A stretch of DNA of 64,000 nucleotides from Primula veris (taxonomy: Eukaryota > Streptophyta > Magnoliopsida > Ericales > Primulaceae). A program made the translations under genes and the position numbers. How positions within the stretch are numbered: position 1 is the stretch's first letter; every line of letters starts with the position of its first letter. The notes under the pieces are model-generated. The model was not told where the DNA came from, searched no databases, and saw nothing but the letters and a program-made list of their open reading frames with translations. The stretch covers positions 27,649,342 through 27,713,341 of the forward strand of contig OY821745.1 in NCBI GenBank assembly GCA_963682055.1, in the 5' to 3' direction. Shown here in pieces: positions 21,943 to 34,339 of this stretch.

Positions 21943-22200
21943 CGCCTATATAAGTATACAAAATTTGGTTTGTAATTTTTTTTCTTCTAAGAAAACTAGA
22001 AAATTGGGGGTGGTATTTAAAGTGAGTGACCAAGAAAAAAAGAGAACTTTCAGTTAAGTTTTTCAGTTTTTTGTCTTTTTTAAGTGTGTCTTTCGTGATG
22101 ATTTTTTGCTTCTTTCTATCTTTATATTTCATTTTTATCATAATTCTTTGTATCTACTCGAACAGATTATACATGCATTAGTACAAGCTAGCGAACAAGT
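21943..22200 (-). promoter_or_regulatory. 5' flank of MBD-like copy 3
   Basis: This stretch is homologous to the palindrome arms at 5,755-6,867 and 13,212-13,845 (leader with TATATAGGCGATGGAG read on the minus strand). The homology fades near 22,200. The ancestral promoter therefore extended at least 260 bp upstream of the ATG. Only one arm is present here. Confidence 0.6.
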
Positions 22201-22649
22201 ACAATATTAATCTACGAAAGTACTAGCAACTATTATATCCAGGGTTGGAAAAGTTTATACATTTGACATATACTTTTTCCTCTCCTTTACTCGATACTAA
22301 TTTACAAATTACAACAACAACAATCATTTTATGAACTTTAATGTATCTGGTCGACTTGGAGTACTGTGACCATTTTATTTTCTAAAACCTAAGATACGAC
22401 AAAGAGTAAATACGTTGACAACGAAACGGTGATTCTGTTATGACCGATGCATGGACCGTTATTTAGGCAGGATCGCTTATTCTTTTAAAGATTATTAGGC
22501 ACGCAATATTGGTGTTACTTAATTGGTGCTTTACTAGTAACACCCTTATATTGTTATCAAACTTTAATTTTTGAATTTCTTTTACTAAAATTGGTCGGGC
22601 ATTACAGTCACTTCCATTTTCCAACTATGTAGCGTGTACTAATTAATAA

Positions 22650-22895
22650 GTTTGTTTCCGAAAGGTATTTTACACGTTCATACTTTCCTAACTTTGGCAA
22701 GTCAAGGCGTTTTCTTCTTTAATCTCTACATAATTTATCAAATCTACACCTTTGGCAAGGCGTTTTCTTCTTTAATAAGTTTGTTTCCGAAAGATATTTT
22801 ACACGTTCATACAGAATTGTCCTAACTTTGGCAAGTCAAGGTGTTTTCTTCTTTAATCTCTAGATATTTTACACGTTCATACAGAATTGTACTAA
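22650..22895. repeat. Local direct repeats
   Basis: A segment including TTTTACACGTTCATAC and AACTTTGGCAAGTCAAGG occurs two to three times with partial truncations. It looks like stepwise local duplication. No gene. Confidence 0.7.
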
Positions 22896-24900
22896 TTCTG
22901 TTTTTGCATTTGAGGTATACCGATAAGGTAGTGGTACGATACAACACCTTCAAAAGATAGGGATCATGAATCAAAAACGTATTAATAAAAAAAATATCAA
23001 ACCATGACACACAAAGCAACAACTACAAGGCATATTGAATGAACCCGTTTTAAGGATATTTAATTATTATTTTGTTATCCATTTAATATTTTTAATTCAT
23101 TTTCTTACTTAATTAAATAAAGGCTCTACGGTTTATGTTAGCGTTGGGTTTCTTCCTATTATATATATTGTTGTAATCATTACGATTATCAATAAGAATA
23201 ATGATGTATTTTCTCCAAATCTTCTACTGTCTCCCTAAATTGTTGAATTCTATTCTATTTTGTACTTATTTCTATTACAGAACTCGACAAAATACAATAT
23301 GAATTTTTTTAGCAATTAATGCTTACCATGATAAGATGATGACCATGGCTTGAGGTATATGAAATGAAATGAACATCGATCAGATTTCTGTTTTGTAAGA
23401 TTTTGAATCTTCTCCGACCTGTGTAAAATTTAAAAGATAACTATGAGTACATAACTAAAAAAAAGGTGTCGCATTATCACTTTTGTATTTTTGTACTAAA
23501 TCATCTTGTATAACTTTACCCAATATTATACAAATCTAATTGTTATATATTAAAAAAACATCTTGAATTTCCTATTAGTTAAGTGGCATATAAAATCCCA
23601 ACATAAAATTTTAGGTCGAAAAGAAATGTCTTCATTAAGATAGTTTTGGATCATGGTGTATGTATTTACACAATTGACATCATGATAAACAAATCAAGCA
23701 ATTTACATAATTTTAACCACGGAAACGAGTAAATACACGTACACACAAATATATAAATATATATATCATATATATATAATATGGGGAAGAATCAACTAAC
23801 ACTTAAGAAAACATAAAGTCTCAAATATTCATTTTTAAAATATCCAAACTAGATTATTTTGTGGAGTTTGTATATACGATTGATTATAAGCGAGTTTGTA
23901 TTCTATTATGGAAAAAAAACTCTTGAAAAAATAGTGAGAATAATCTACCAGGAAGATAAAGATTGTGAACACATTCAAGAAGAATCATGCAGAACTATTA
24001 TCGGCGCCGCAGTGATAAAAATTACTTTTGATATTGGGAGTGTTACATAATTGAGAAACCCTAAGGCTTATTTATATTAGATTGAATGCAAGTACTAACG
24101 TGTGGTAAAATTATGTCAAAAGATAGAAAAACACATTGTTTTTATCCATTTTTTCTTATTGGGCCGCGTTTTGTTAGAATGGGCTTATTTTATCCTTGGT
24201 CTTGAATTATTATTCTTTTGGTGTGACAACTCGCTCTCAAATCTTCTATACCGATATGTTTTTAGTTATTTTTTTAGAAAGTTTTACTAAATTATAATCA
24301 TTGGAAAGAGTATTTTTTTAATATGGTGAAGTCGTTGTCTGTAATTAAAGTGGTGAATTAGTGATTAAGTGATTGTTTATACATGATGAAAATAGTAGTA
24401 ATCACTACAAATAAAGGAAGAGGAAATAACAACACCAAAGAAGTGAGATAAATAGCTTTCTCAAATCATTCAAAAACATAAGTTTGACAAAAAGATATGG
24501 TGTAGAGTTATATTACTGTACACCAATAAAATAACACAACGGTGCCTCTAGATATAAATGGTGGTCTTAGAGGGATAAAAGACAATAATAAATAAATACT
24601 TAGTAAACATATAACACGGCCAAAGGACCGAGTTCATGATTCCCTTTCTCTTCAAGTCGAACTTGTCCTCAATATATACACTTTGATAACCGGCAACCCA
24701 AATACACTCTTACAGCCTCTCGAGCATACTATCCCACAGTCAAATAGAACCCCCATCCAACTACGCTAACCCGACAAATAACCCTGCATTTTCGGTGGGC
24801 GACCAAACAAACAATCCCAATACAAAATAGATAAGTTATACCGTATAGAAATCGCATCATAAAAATATACACAGAATGCATATTAAACTGTGTACGTGCA
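22896..24900. other. Non-coding
   Basis: AT-rich sequence with a TA-rich run near 23,755-23,780. Open frames at 23,859-24,050 and 24,102-24,290 match nothing I recognise. Confidence 0.5.
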
Positions 24901-25708
24901 TAGTAAAACCTCTATAAATTAAAAATGTCGGGACTGTAGAAATTTATTAATTTCGAGCGGTATTAATTAATCGATAAATTAATAATTATTATTTTAAAGA
25001 GGTTTTATTGATTGAACGATTAATGTTCACCGAGCGACAATAACAAATTATTTTCGATACTGTAAAATTCATTCGGTCAATGAAGTTTCAATTAAAAAAT
25101 AAAAAGATGAAACCACTATTGAGAAAGATATTTATGAACTTAAAAAAATAATTTATGGTCTCGGTTATCTCAATAAAACAGATGGCAATGGGTTGTTGGA
25201 TTACCCAGGTGAAAATGATATACGTTCAGAGGCCAATAACTTAAAAGAAATTATAAATATTGTCTTCGGTAACAATAAAGAGGATGAAGTTGAAGATAAT
25301 ACTTGAACATAATATCGTACATTTGGAACTAGTCATGCGAAAGTAAACATTTATCGCGTCTATAACTCTTTTTTGATGCAGTTCGAAAAGATTATATCAA
25401 ATCTTTTGGATGCAATTAAAAAAGTTAGGGATGAGATTCAAGTAGATTTAAATTTTAAGAAAAAATATACTTCACTAAGTCGTCCTAATAATGTTTATCA
25501 TCTTTAAGAATTGTTAATTTATAATTTTATCGGCACCAATATTTATATAACGATTTTCAGAAAATTTATTATCTTATTAATTTATCAAAATTGCTGGTTT
25601 TTTATTCTGGCTCAAGTTGGGACCGGAAAAAATTATTATTTTAAAGAGTTTATTAATTTACGTTCTATTGTATTATCAAAATTAATTTGTTTACCATATA
25701 GGTTTTGA
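24901..25708 (+). mobile_element. Pogo-type (Emigrant/Lemi1-like) DNA transposon relic
   Basis: The left end reads AGTAAAACCTCTATAAATTA, the established terminal repeat of Emigrant/Lemi1 pogo-like elements in plants. The right side keeps GTTGGGACCGGAAAAAATTA and a decayed TATAGGTTTTGACC end. Between them lies the C-terminal part of a transposase reading frame. The N-terminal and catalytic core regions are deleted. Confidence 0.75.
25106..25507 (+). pseudogene. C-terminal relic of a pogo-like transposase
   Basis: A 134-codon frame runs from DETTIEKDIYELKKIIYGLG through LDYPGENDIRSEA and FGNNKEDEVEDNT, is broken by TGA at 25,304 and TAA two codons later, then goes on in the same frame to FEKIISNLLDAIKKVRDEI and PNNVYHL before its final stop. 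The frame staying unshifted past two stops shows a once-real coding region. The acidic helical end matches where CENP-B/pogo-like plant transposases end. The DDD catalytic motifs are absent. Confidence 0.6.
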
Positions 25709-26945
25709 CCCTTGCATTATGCAGAAGGAATACGATTACGGATGAACAATCATGTCACCTCCTGACCATCGAGTCTTCTACCATATTCCCGTCTAGCACC
25801 TTACTCTTGAATAGATGAGTGGGCTCTCTTATCTAGACATACCCGGATTCTTTCTCTCTTTAGTGATTGAGAAACGGCTCTAATGATTATGTGTTTTTAA
25901 TCTGTCGATAGAGCGTGTTTAAATTGGTTAGGTTAGAGACTTGATGGATGATAAGATAAATCTTACTATAAAGATTCAGTTCCATCTTTTATCAACCAAA
26001 AGATTTGATTTTATCAACCAAGATATTTTCCGAATCAATATAAATCACAAATTATTGCACTAAAATTTGTATTTGCACTCTCCATACATATCATGAAAAT
26101 ATTTCGATTCCAATATCAAACGTTTCTTTTATCTTCTCACGTGAAAATTAACATATCCCCTTCACTAAATTAAATCACTGACGATTTTCTATTTAACAAA
26201 CATATTATATTCCTTAGTTGTATGGCTTAACTTATTTGAAGTATCGTAGGATTAATTCACTTGTATGTTTGATACCGACAAAACTTATAAGTTCTCAAAT
26301 GAGGTATAATCAATCCCATTAAAATACGAGTTGCATCCTTCAATTAATAACTGACACCATATAAATAATATTATCATGCAAATCGATGGGTTTACTAAAT
26401 CACAAATGGTCTCACTATTTTATGAATCAAAGTGACAAAAAATTAATACACATGTCACATTAATAATATTCTGGTTAGTAGCATAAACATTTCCCATGAT
26501 CATAAGATATTAATAATTCTTTCTAGTCAACCCAATAACCATAACATTAATGCAATTATGTTTAATACACAAAAAATGCATTGACACAATGAGTTGAAAC
26601 TCAGCCGTTTCATGTAATCAATACAGACATAATTAAATCATGTGTCACAACTCTACCGATTGCGTGTCCAATTCCATTTAAAGTTGCAAACATATAACTT
26701 CTATAATATTAGCACTAATGGTCTAATCTTGTGTGTGTACTGTAATAATAAAATATGAGACACTTATTTATCAATAAAAAATTAAATAACTATTGCTCAT
26801 TAAAAACTCATAAAATAAACTTTATTAAATGAAATAAAAACAAATACGTATTTTAGTAACAAATATGTATTTTAGTAACTTTATCAATAAAAATTCGGAT
26901 ATTTAAGGTTTTATACATTAATAGCCCACAAATGAACAAATAGTA
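25709..26945. other. Non-coding
   Basis: AT-rich; I see no gene, repeat array or element boundary. Confidence 0.5.
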
Positions 26946-27012
26946 ACTTAGTTAAAATGGTAAACATAAAGTTTTTGTGTCACAAGTTCCCTAGTTCGAA
27001 TCTTGTGGTTAC
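26946..27012 (+). other. tRNA-like segment (possible SINE head)
   Basis: An A-box-like TTAGTTAAAATGGTAA and a B-box-like TAGTTCGAATCTT lie about 40 bases apart. This spacing is typical of tRNA-derived SINE heads. No clear tail or target duplication was found. Confidence 0.35.
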
Positions 27013-27276
27013 TTTTTACTTTTCATTTAATTAACATTAGTTTACTCTTTGACTTCTCCATTAATTAATTGCATCTTTAAGCTACTATTACAAGGTTTTA
27101 TAAATAAATATTTTTGTATAGTTTTATAGTCATATTACAACAAAGTTTAAACTAATAAATTCGTATTTATAGTCAATTTTTCAATATATTTTGAAATTTT
27201 TAGATCAATGGATAAGTCAGCAAAATTTTAAACTCCAGTTTTTTTTGGTTTTTTATACCGTTTATTGTTATTGTAC

Positions 27277-27609
27277 AAATGTTTTAAAAATCGTGCTATA
27301 TAGCGTGAAATAACATTTTTTGGGAAAAAAAACGCAACGAAAAACCACTATTTGGCTGGAATTGCGCTAAAATCGCGCTATAGGGGGACCAAAAGCGCAA
27401 AAAACGCGAAATTCTGGACCAAAAGCGTAAATAGCGAGTTAGAAAAAAAACAGCGAATCTAGTAAAAAAATAAATATTGTGTAATTTTCATAAAAGTGTG
27501 TACAGGTCAGATGGTTGTGTAATTTTCATAAAAACAGCGAATCTATTTGCGCTTTTAGCGTTTCTCTAAAAAAAACGCTACGCTAGCGATAACGCTATTT
27601 AAAATATTG
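27277..27609. mobile_element. hAT-type MITE (333 bp)
   Basis: The 8-bp duplication TATTGTAC flanks it exactly (27,269-27,276 and 27,610-27,617). Ends match as inverted repeats (AATGTTTTAAAAATCG against AATATTTTAAATAGCG). The body is rich in AGCG/CGCT motifs and can fold back. It lies about 200 bp downstream of the MBD-like exon on the minus strand. Confidence 0.8.
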
Positions 27610-27810
27610 TATTGTACTAACAAACAAAAATTTAACGATCCCCCAAGAATTGAATCTTGGTTCCGCCACTGTGCACCGTTCATAAAAATGGATTCATTTC
27701 TACCGTTTCTAAACAGTTTCATTTAGATTTAAATAATTAATATCTATCAAGTAAACACACTTATAAGACTTGGTACCAGAAACATAAACTGCAAGGAGAT
27801 ATTAGCTCAC

Positions 27811-27901
27811 CTCAGTTTGTGAGCCATTTTCTGCTGTTACTTTTACAATTTCCCAACCCTCAGGAAGCCAATCAGCCATCTCTTGGAAATCGGGACAGTT
27901 A
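27811..27901 (-). pseudogene. Isolated MBD-like exon
   Basis: The segment is bounded by a TGCAG acceptor and a GTGAGC donor and reads NCPDFQEMADWLPEGWEIVK then VTAENGSQTE. LPEGW is the opening motif of methyl-CpG-binding domains. The donor lies exactly 14 residues after the Trp in phase 0, as in copies 3 and 4 of the family above. The next exon (an FYENPQTG-like segment) was not found within 2 kb downstream, where a hAT MITE and non-coding sequence lie. It could be part of an active gene with distant exons or a relic. I did not find earlier exons with confidence. Confidence 0.5.
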
Positions 27902-30900
27902 CTGCATTCAAATAATTAGCATAAAAGAATGGGTTAACATAACAAGAACAAAAAACTGAAGGTGTATTTCCACAATTGTAAATGACAAATATGCATATAA
28001 TGATAACAGTAAGTTTTTAATCCATTCAGATTCTCAGAAACATGCAAATGAAAACTAAAAAATGAACTTCATGAATTTGTTGTCCACAAAGAAGAGATCC
28101 AGAATTGGTCTAAAGAGCCAGTGGTAATAGATAAAACGCTCGCATCCTCAAAGTTTATGATAAGTTGCTTAATCAAAAGCTTAAAATAATGTACAGCTAA
28201 AATGATAATTATGATTGGCTATGGTCTCGCAACATAAGCAATACAATACAACAGCTACAAAAAAACGCATTCTAAGCAACTTGATACTAACCATCATCTT
28301 GGGCATGTTTTTCAATGCTAATGCATACAAAAAAATCTATAACAAGAAAAGGTGACTCTTAACCAGGTCTACATACAGCTTAAGATAGATGGAAAAGGAA
28401 AGAATCAAGTGCTTATAAGCCATTTGAAATGATGGTGTCCGCAGATTAGCCATCAATAACAACTGCAGCTTTGATGGGACATAGCCCACATAAAGATTCA
28501 ATAGAACATTGCCTTATATCAACAACCTATTTCAAACTAACCACAAAATCTATCATTCTAAGAATTTCAACTTTTGGATCTGCCATCGCTTGAAACTTCT
28601 GCATGTTATTTACCTGTTATCTCTATATACAGATATGGTAAATCAACTTGAGGCAAGAGAAAATAATATTTAGCAATTAGCTATACTAAATTACCAATAC
28701 AACAATGAGGATAGCGATCTGGCAAGGACGGAAACAAGAATGAAATCTATGCTGCATAATGTTAACTCTCCCTTTAAGGTAAAAATGGAAAGGAATTACA
28801 CATAAGGAAACTTGAGGATGGCGATCTGGCAATGATGATCGAACAACAAGTATATAATCAATGCAATTAAAGAAAATGATTAAACAAACCAATTACTCAA
28901 TAGATCCCGTTGCACGAAGATATGTTGACTTAAACAATAATATATATACATGCATTCAACATTTTTTACAAGATCAGGACTTACATCAAAGTGCTATCGC
29001 CACCAACAACAGCAACAGGGGCAAGGAGTTTAAGCCAGAAAAAGGAGCAGCAAGAGAAATTAAAAGTAAGAAACTCTAAGGACAAACGGTGATATTTATT
29101 GGGTGCAGAAAAGGACATTTATGGATTAAAATGAGAATTGGCGCATCTAGTAAAATACCAGGATCAAGTAAAAAATGATTAGGGGATTAAGTAAAAAGGG
29201 ATACAAGCATATTAGTAGACGTACACGTACACGTACATGTACACATGCCAACACCACATCAACCCTATTGACAAGCAATCCCATCTAGATAAGAAATTTA
29301 TGAAGCATTATCCAGGACACAAACAACTTAGGAGTACAAACTATATTAAACTTTCATTTTCAATTATCCGCAGACGAGGAATGTACAGATTTAAGATGAA
29401 GATGCTGAATTACTTATTTTCAAATTGTTTTTTTATGCAACAAGGAAGATATAGTGAATTCTTAAATACACATGAGGGGTCTTCATATAACCAAAAGTAA
29501 CTGTACTGGCTTAGTGGACGATGTTAAGCGCAAATGGGTATATGAGTCAGCTCAAATCATATTAGAACCATCATCCACTCACACAATTCATACCTTAATT
29601 TGGTTGCTCAAATTAAGGTTGCTCACATGGTTTTGAGTCTTACATTTTGGTGAAACAAATCAATTTCACACTATTTTGGTAAATGTTTAAGATCCATTAA
29701 GCTAACATTTTATTAACCCTTGGTGGTCTAAGAGCCTAAAACTTAATGGCACCATATATAAACAGATCAATTTACTCCAAAAAAGTCTCCAAACAATAAG
29801 AAAAGCCCATTAATGCATCCTTAAAAGGAAACTGTGAGGTTCAATCTTCCCATTTACACTACCCACAAAGCCAAGTAGTAAAAAAATGTCATCTAGTATA
29901 TGGAAATAACTAGTTAACCATTCATAGGGTAGGCTCTCTACCTTGAACAATATAAACTGATAAGAAGCATATAAAGTTCAACATAAACTTAAATAAGTTT
30001 TATAACCCTCACCCATATTATATGGGCCAAAACCACTTGATCAACCTAAGATACTCATGAGATGTGCTTGCCAGCAAGTGGCACGAGGTTCCGGAATAAA
30101 ATGTGTTAAGAGGAGGAGACCAAACTGCACAATGCAAGACAATTAAGCCCGAAGAATAACTGGAAACACATTTCTTTGGGTTTTACCTCGTGTTATAACT
30201 TCCTAAAACCCCTCAGATTTCGTCTTTAAATTTTTAACAACGACAAAAATGTTGAGCTATTCATATGTGTTGTACATAAACGTTTTTTCATGGATTATAT
30301 TTTGAGTAATGTATCTAATAGCTGAGGCAAAATGCTAGCTAATGAGAATTTCTGGTTTAGGCAACGACTTGAAATCTGAGAAAAGAAAGTGAGCTCGGTT
30401 GTTACATATATTATCTACATAAACATATCAACAAACTTAATAAACAACAATAGTAATCACAATGCCAAGAACCAAGCTGGAGAAAAGGAATGAGACTGAG
30501 ATATGTTGTTTGCGGTTCTATTGGTGTTTGTGGTTATCACCAAGGCACTATATCTTCCTATACTCACTCTTAAAAAACACGGCTACGTAACTATTTAATT
30601 ACAACTAGTCAACTATTGATACTTAGTCATCTTTTGGATAACCCATTCTAGTATTACTTACATCCTCATAAAAATTTATGCTCCGGCATGGTTATAAGAA
30701 ACCATATTTCTGTATATTGAAGCAATTAGCTAAAACTTGATTAATGGAATCATGTAATGATGACAATATGAGCAAAATGATCTACCATCGGTCCATCGCA
30801 TACATATTTAGAAATCAAAACATGGCTCACATGCAGCATGCTTCTTCGGTCACATCCAGCTAACAAACAAATGAAAGCATATGAATTCCTTACGACAAAA

Positions 30901-31334
30901 AATGGATACACAATTGAAGGACCACATCGCCAATCTTAAACCACATAATTACCAAAAAGATAACATCAAGGAGTATTTAGATACACCAGTCCTAGATATT
31001 TAGTAAAATCATGCTTACGACTCAATTTATCACATAAGAAGTCATATCACCAGCTTGCCCGCTGCCGTTTTTTAAGCAATCTTTTTTTATTTTGAAGCTG
31101 TGAATAAATTCAAATTTATTTATATATTTCTACCCAACACCTACAAATTCAGTTTAATAAGATAACATTATCAACATTTTTCAGTAGATAAAAAAAAAAA
31201 ACCAACTTTTGGACTGAACAACCAAATGCAGCAAAACTCATGCAGCAAGTTTGCTTAACATCTTTAACTTAATCAAAAAGGTTAATTGAGAATGACAAAA
31301 AAGATTAGTACATTCAAACTTTAGTTTCAAAATT
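27902..31334. other. Intergenic or intronic sequence, no resolved gene
   Basis: If the 27.8 kb exon belongs to a gene, its upstream exons should lie here on the minus strand, but none is convincing. A short segment around GGCGATCTGGCAA is repeated near 28,715 and 28,820. A GTACAC microsatellite occupies about 29,217-29,246. Confidence 0.45.
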
Positions 31335-31695
31335 TTATGGTCTCAAAATAAATAAACAAAATGTGGGGGTAAGTGAACCGTTAGAGGAAGAAGAAGAAGA
31401 GCCTCGACGAAGTAAACGGGCAAGGAAGGAAACTTCCTTCGGTCTAGATTTTGTAACCTTCATGATAGAAGGTGAGCCGACGACATTCAAACAAGCGATG
31501 CCATCCCCGGAAGCCCAATATTGGGAGGAAGCGATCAACAATGAGGTTGAATCAATATTACAAAACCACACTTGGGAACTAGTGGATCTTCCACCAGGGT
31601 GCAAGCCACTAGGCCACAAGTGGATCTTCAAGAGGAAGAGAAAGCTCGATGGAACGATCGAGAAATACAAGTCGAGGCTTGTAGTGAAAGGTTTT
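31335..31695 (+). pseudogene. Host Copia element, integrase/RT hinge and RT start (5' part)
   Basis: The frame reads an acidic EPLEEEEEEPRRSKRARKE linker, then FKQAMPSPEAQYWEEAINNE and WELVDLPPGCKPLGHKWIFK, the standard start of a Copia reverse transcriptase. It stops at VVKGF, where the SIRE-like element is inserted, and resumes in frame at 41,862 (RQTQCVDYFDTYAPV). Everything upstream of the linker (gag, protease, integrase core) is missing, so the element was already 5'-truncated. Confidence 0.9.
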
Positions 31696-32966
31696 TGAAA
31701 TTCCTATCCGCTGTTCTAGATGCAGTTTTGCAGTAAGGTTCCAAGTGGGGTTGGAACTGCAGTTGGAACCAAGTGTATAAGGTTCCAAGTAATGTTGGAA
31801 CTGCAGTTGGAACCAAATGTATTAATGGACAGAACTGTTTTAAAATTAAATGTACTTGAAAATAATTCACACGCACATTTAACAACGGAGTTCACCTAAC
31901 TAGGCTACGTCTCCGGGGCACTTACCCAGATTATGATATTATAAAAAGCTTACAATATATGACTCAAGTCTTAATGAAAAACTTAGACTCCCTCTAGGTT
32001 TTTCTGCCTATCACTATATTGCTCCTACTCTATAACTATCACTTATAAATCAATGGCATCCCACCATTGTTTTCTTTTTAAAGCTCACGTGTATTCTCTC
32101 TAGAAAATAAGTTCTTTATAATTTAGAACACACACATTTTACAAGCTAGGTTATCAACTATTTATACAAGTAAAACAATCTTCTTGCTTCAAGATCTTTT
32201 ATGATTGCTTTGACTTGTTTTTGATTGGCTTCAATCTTTCCATGTATGAGCAAACTCTTCAGCTTAGGATTGACTCCAATCTTCATAAGTTAATACCTGT
32301 TAAATAACTAGCTTGAAAATAGGAGTTAGTCTTTTCCTATAACTAGGAAACATATAAAGATAATATCTTTTAGAGATAATATCTTTCCATATATATATGA
32401 AACACATAACTCCATATTACATTCAATCTTTAAACGAATTATACTGAATATAGATAAGGAACAAAAGATTGAAACAAGTGATAAGGACAAGCATAAGAAT
32501 AGAGATACATATTAAAAGGAAACATAACCTTATAAACTAATCTCTTTATATCTTTTAGGAAATCTTTCCTTACCACTTTGATATTCTCAATAAACGCATA
32601 CTAAACCTGTTAAGATCATATGAGAATATATCCTGCATACTTTAAAACAAATAATTATTAATAAAGAACAGTTATGCAGAATAACAGAACTAGACAGAAT
32701 TCTGCTGAACAGCAGGTTGCAACTGAGGTTGCAACTGAGGTTGCAACATTACTTGAAACCTCCAATGCTGTCTAAGCAGGTTGTAACTGTGGTTGTAACT
32801 GAGCTTGCAACATTACTAGAAACCTATCAACATAGGTTGTAACTGAGGTTGCAACATTGCTTGAAACCTAACAACACCTGTCTTAGTTCATAATAAACAG
32901 ATAGGATTATTTAGTGAAAACCATTAGACAACAAGTAGAATTTAGACCAGAAATATGGTCCTAACA
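31696..32966 (-). repeat. 3' LTR of the SIRE-like element
   Basis: It starts TGAAATTCC and ends CCTAACA, and its 1,271 bp equal the 5' LTR after removing that copy's insert. It contains repeated GGTTCCAAGT and AACTGCAGTTGGAACC units near the left end and GTTGCAACTGAGG units near 32,713-32,860. Confidence 0.95.
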
Positions 32967-32980
32967 ATCTCCCCCTTTGT
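32967..32980 (-). other. Polypurine tract
   Basis: On the minus strand ACAAAGGGGGAGAT abuts the 3' LTR, the expected plus-strand primer site for Copia reverse transcription. Confidence 0.9.
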
Positions 32981-34339
32981 CATTGGTTTTGACAAATCAT
33001 CTAAGTTTATATAAACACTAATCCACCTGCAAATAGTTAGCAGTACAGTTTTTTTCTGTATTTCATTTATCAGTACTTTTGTAACACCTATTTAGCTCCC
33101 CCTGCAAGTTAGAATAGCAGGTATCATATAAGCACAGAATATATCCATTCACAGAGTTTCAGAACAGATTCAATTTCAAAAACAATGCTGGCACAGAGTA
33201 GTCTTAATACAGCAATTGTAACTGAACTTTAAAACAGCAACATAAAGTTTGACATTGAAATTAAAGCTTGAAACTGTAAACATTAAAATGAACCATAAAC
33301 TCATCTCCCCCTATTTGTCATAAGCCAGACAAACTAGTAACCAAACTAAGCTTCCTTTCACAGTGAATTTCCCTACCAGCAAAGGCCCTAAACCTCCTAT
33401 ACGTTTTCCTACTCCAGAACCTAGGATCAACCTCATTAAACTAGGATTTTTGGTTAATAAAAAGAGAGAGAGAGTAATACTGATAATTGTGATTGTTTTG
33501 GGATATTAAAAAGAGTTTAGTATAAATAGCAATAAAGTCCATATCCTTTTGTAATTGGAAAGAGATACATGCAAATCAATTATGAAACAGATTTTGGCGA
33601 AAAATTAGGAAATATCTTATCAATCAGTTTTAAAGAAATCACAGCAAGATCACGAAGGACAGATAAATCCAGCCAAATATACAGATAAACATTCCTTTTG
33701 CAAAACAGATTGATCCAAAATTTGAAAATACAAGAGTTGAAGCTTTGAAGGAAATTTGAATTGATTCAAGATAAAGATAGCAATTAGAAAGATATTTAAG
33801 CTTTTGAAAAACATAAATCTAGCAATTTACCTAAGAAAATATGTTTATCATTGAATAGCCTTAATAAAGATTAGATTTTAGGAGCTTATATTGAGCAAAT
33901 CCGTTTTTATCTCTACACAAAAACTTGTTTGATGACCTCAGAAAGGAAAGAGTATAAGTGATGTCAAAAAAATAAGACTTTGTCTTGACAGTTATAATGT
34001 AGACTGAGGTTTCAACTGATGTTTCAACTGAGCTTGCAACCAGTATTTTTAACACGAGGTTTCAACTGGAGGTGCAACTGCACTTCCAACCAACTATTGA
34101 GAGTGTGAGGTTTCAACTGATGTTGCAACTGAACTTGCAACCATCATAAAAAATTTGCACTTTGTGCTTGCAACTCTATTACCAGAGAGGTTTTTAAGGA
34201 CAAGTTACCTCACATCTGTTTTTGAGACACCAAAAAGCGGCTTTTTCAAGACAAAAACATCATAGCTCAAAATAAGACTTTAACCTTAGAAATAAAACTT
34301 ATTAAAGGTACTCAACACAGACATATTTAACAAAAGTAT
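32981..34339 (-). other. 3' untranslated region of the SIRE-like element
   Basis: About 1.36 kb lies between the pol stop and the polypurine tract. There is no envelope-like frame of useful length. Repeated TTTCAACTGA and CTTGCAACC words occupy 34,005-34,150. Confidence 0.8.

Noticed and set aside
29237..29500. 87-codon open frame
   Set aside because: It overlaps a GTACAC microsatellite, has no recognisable motif and shows no splice context.
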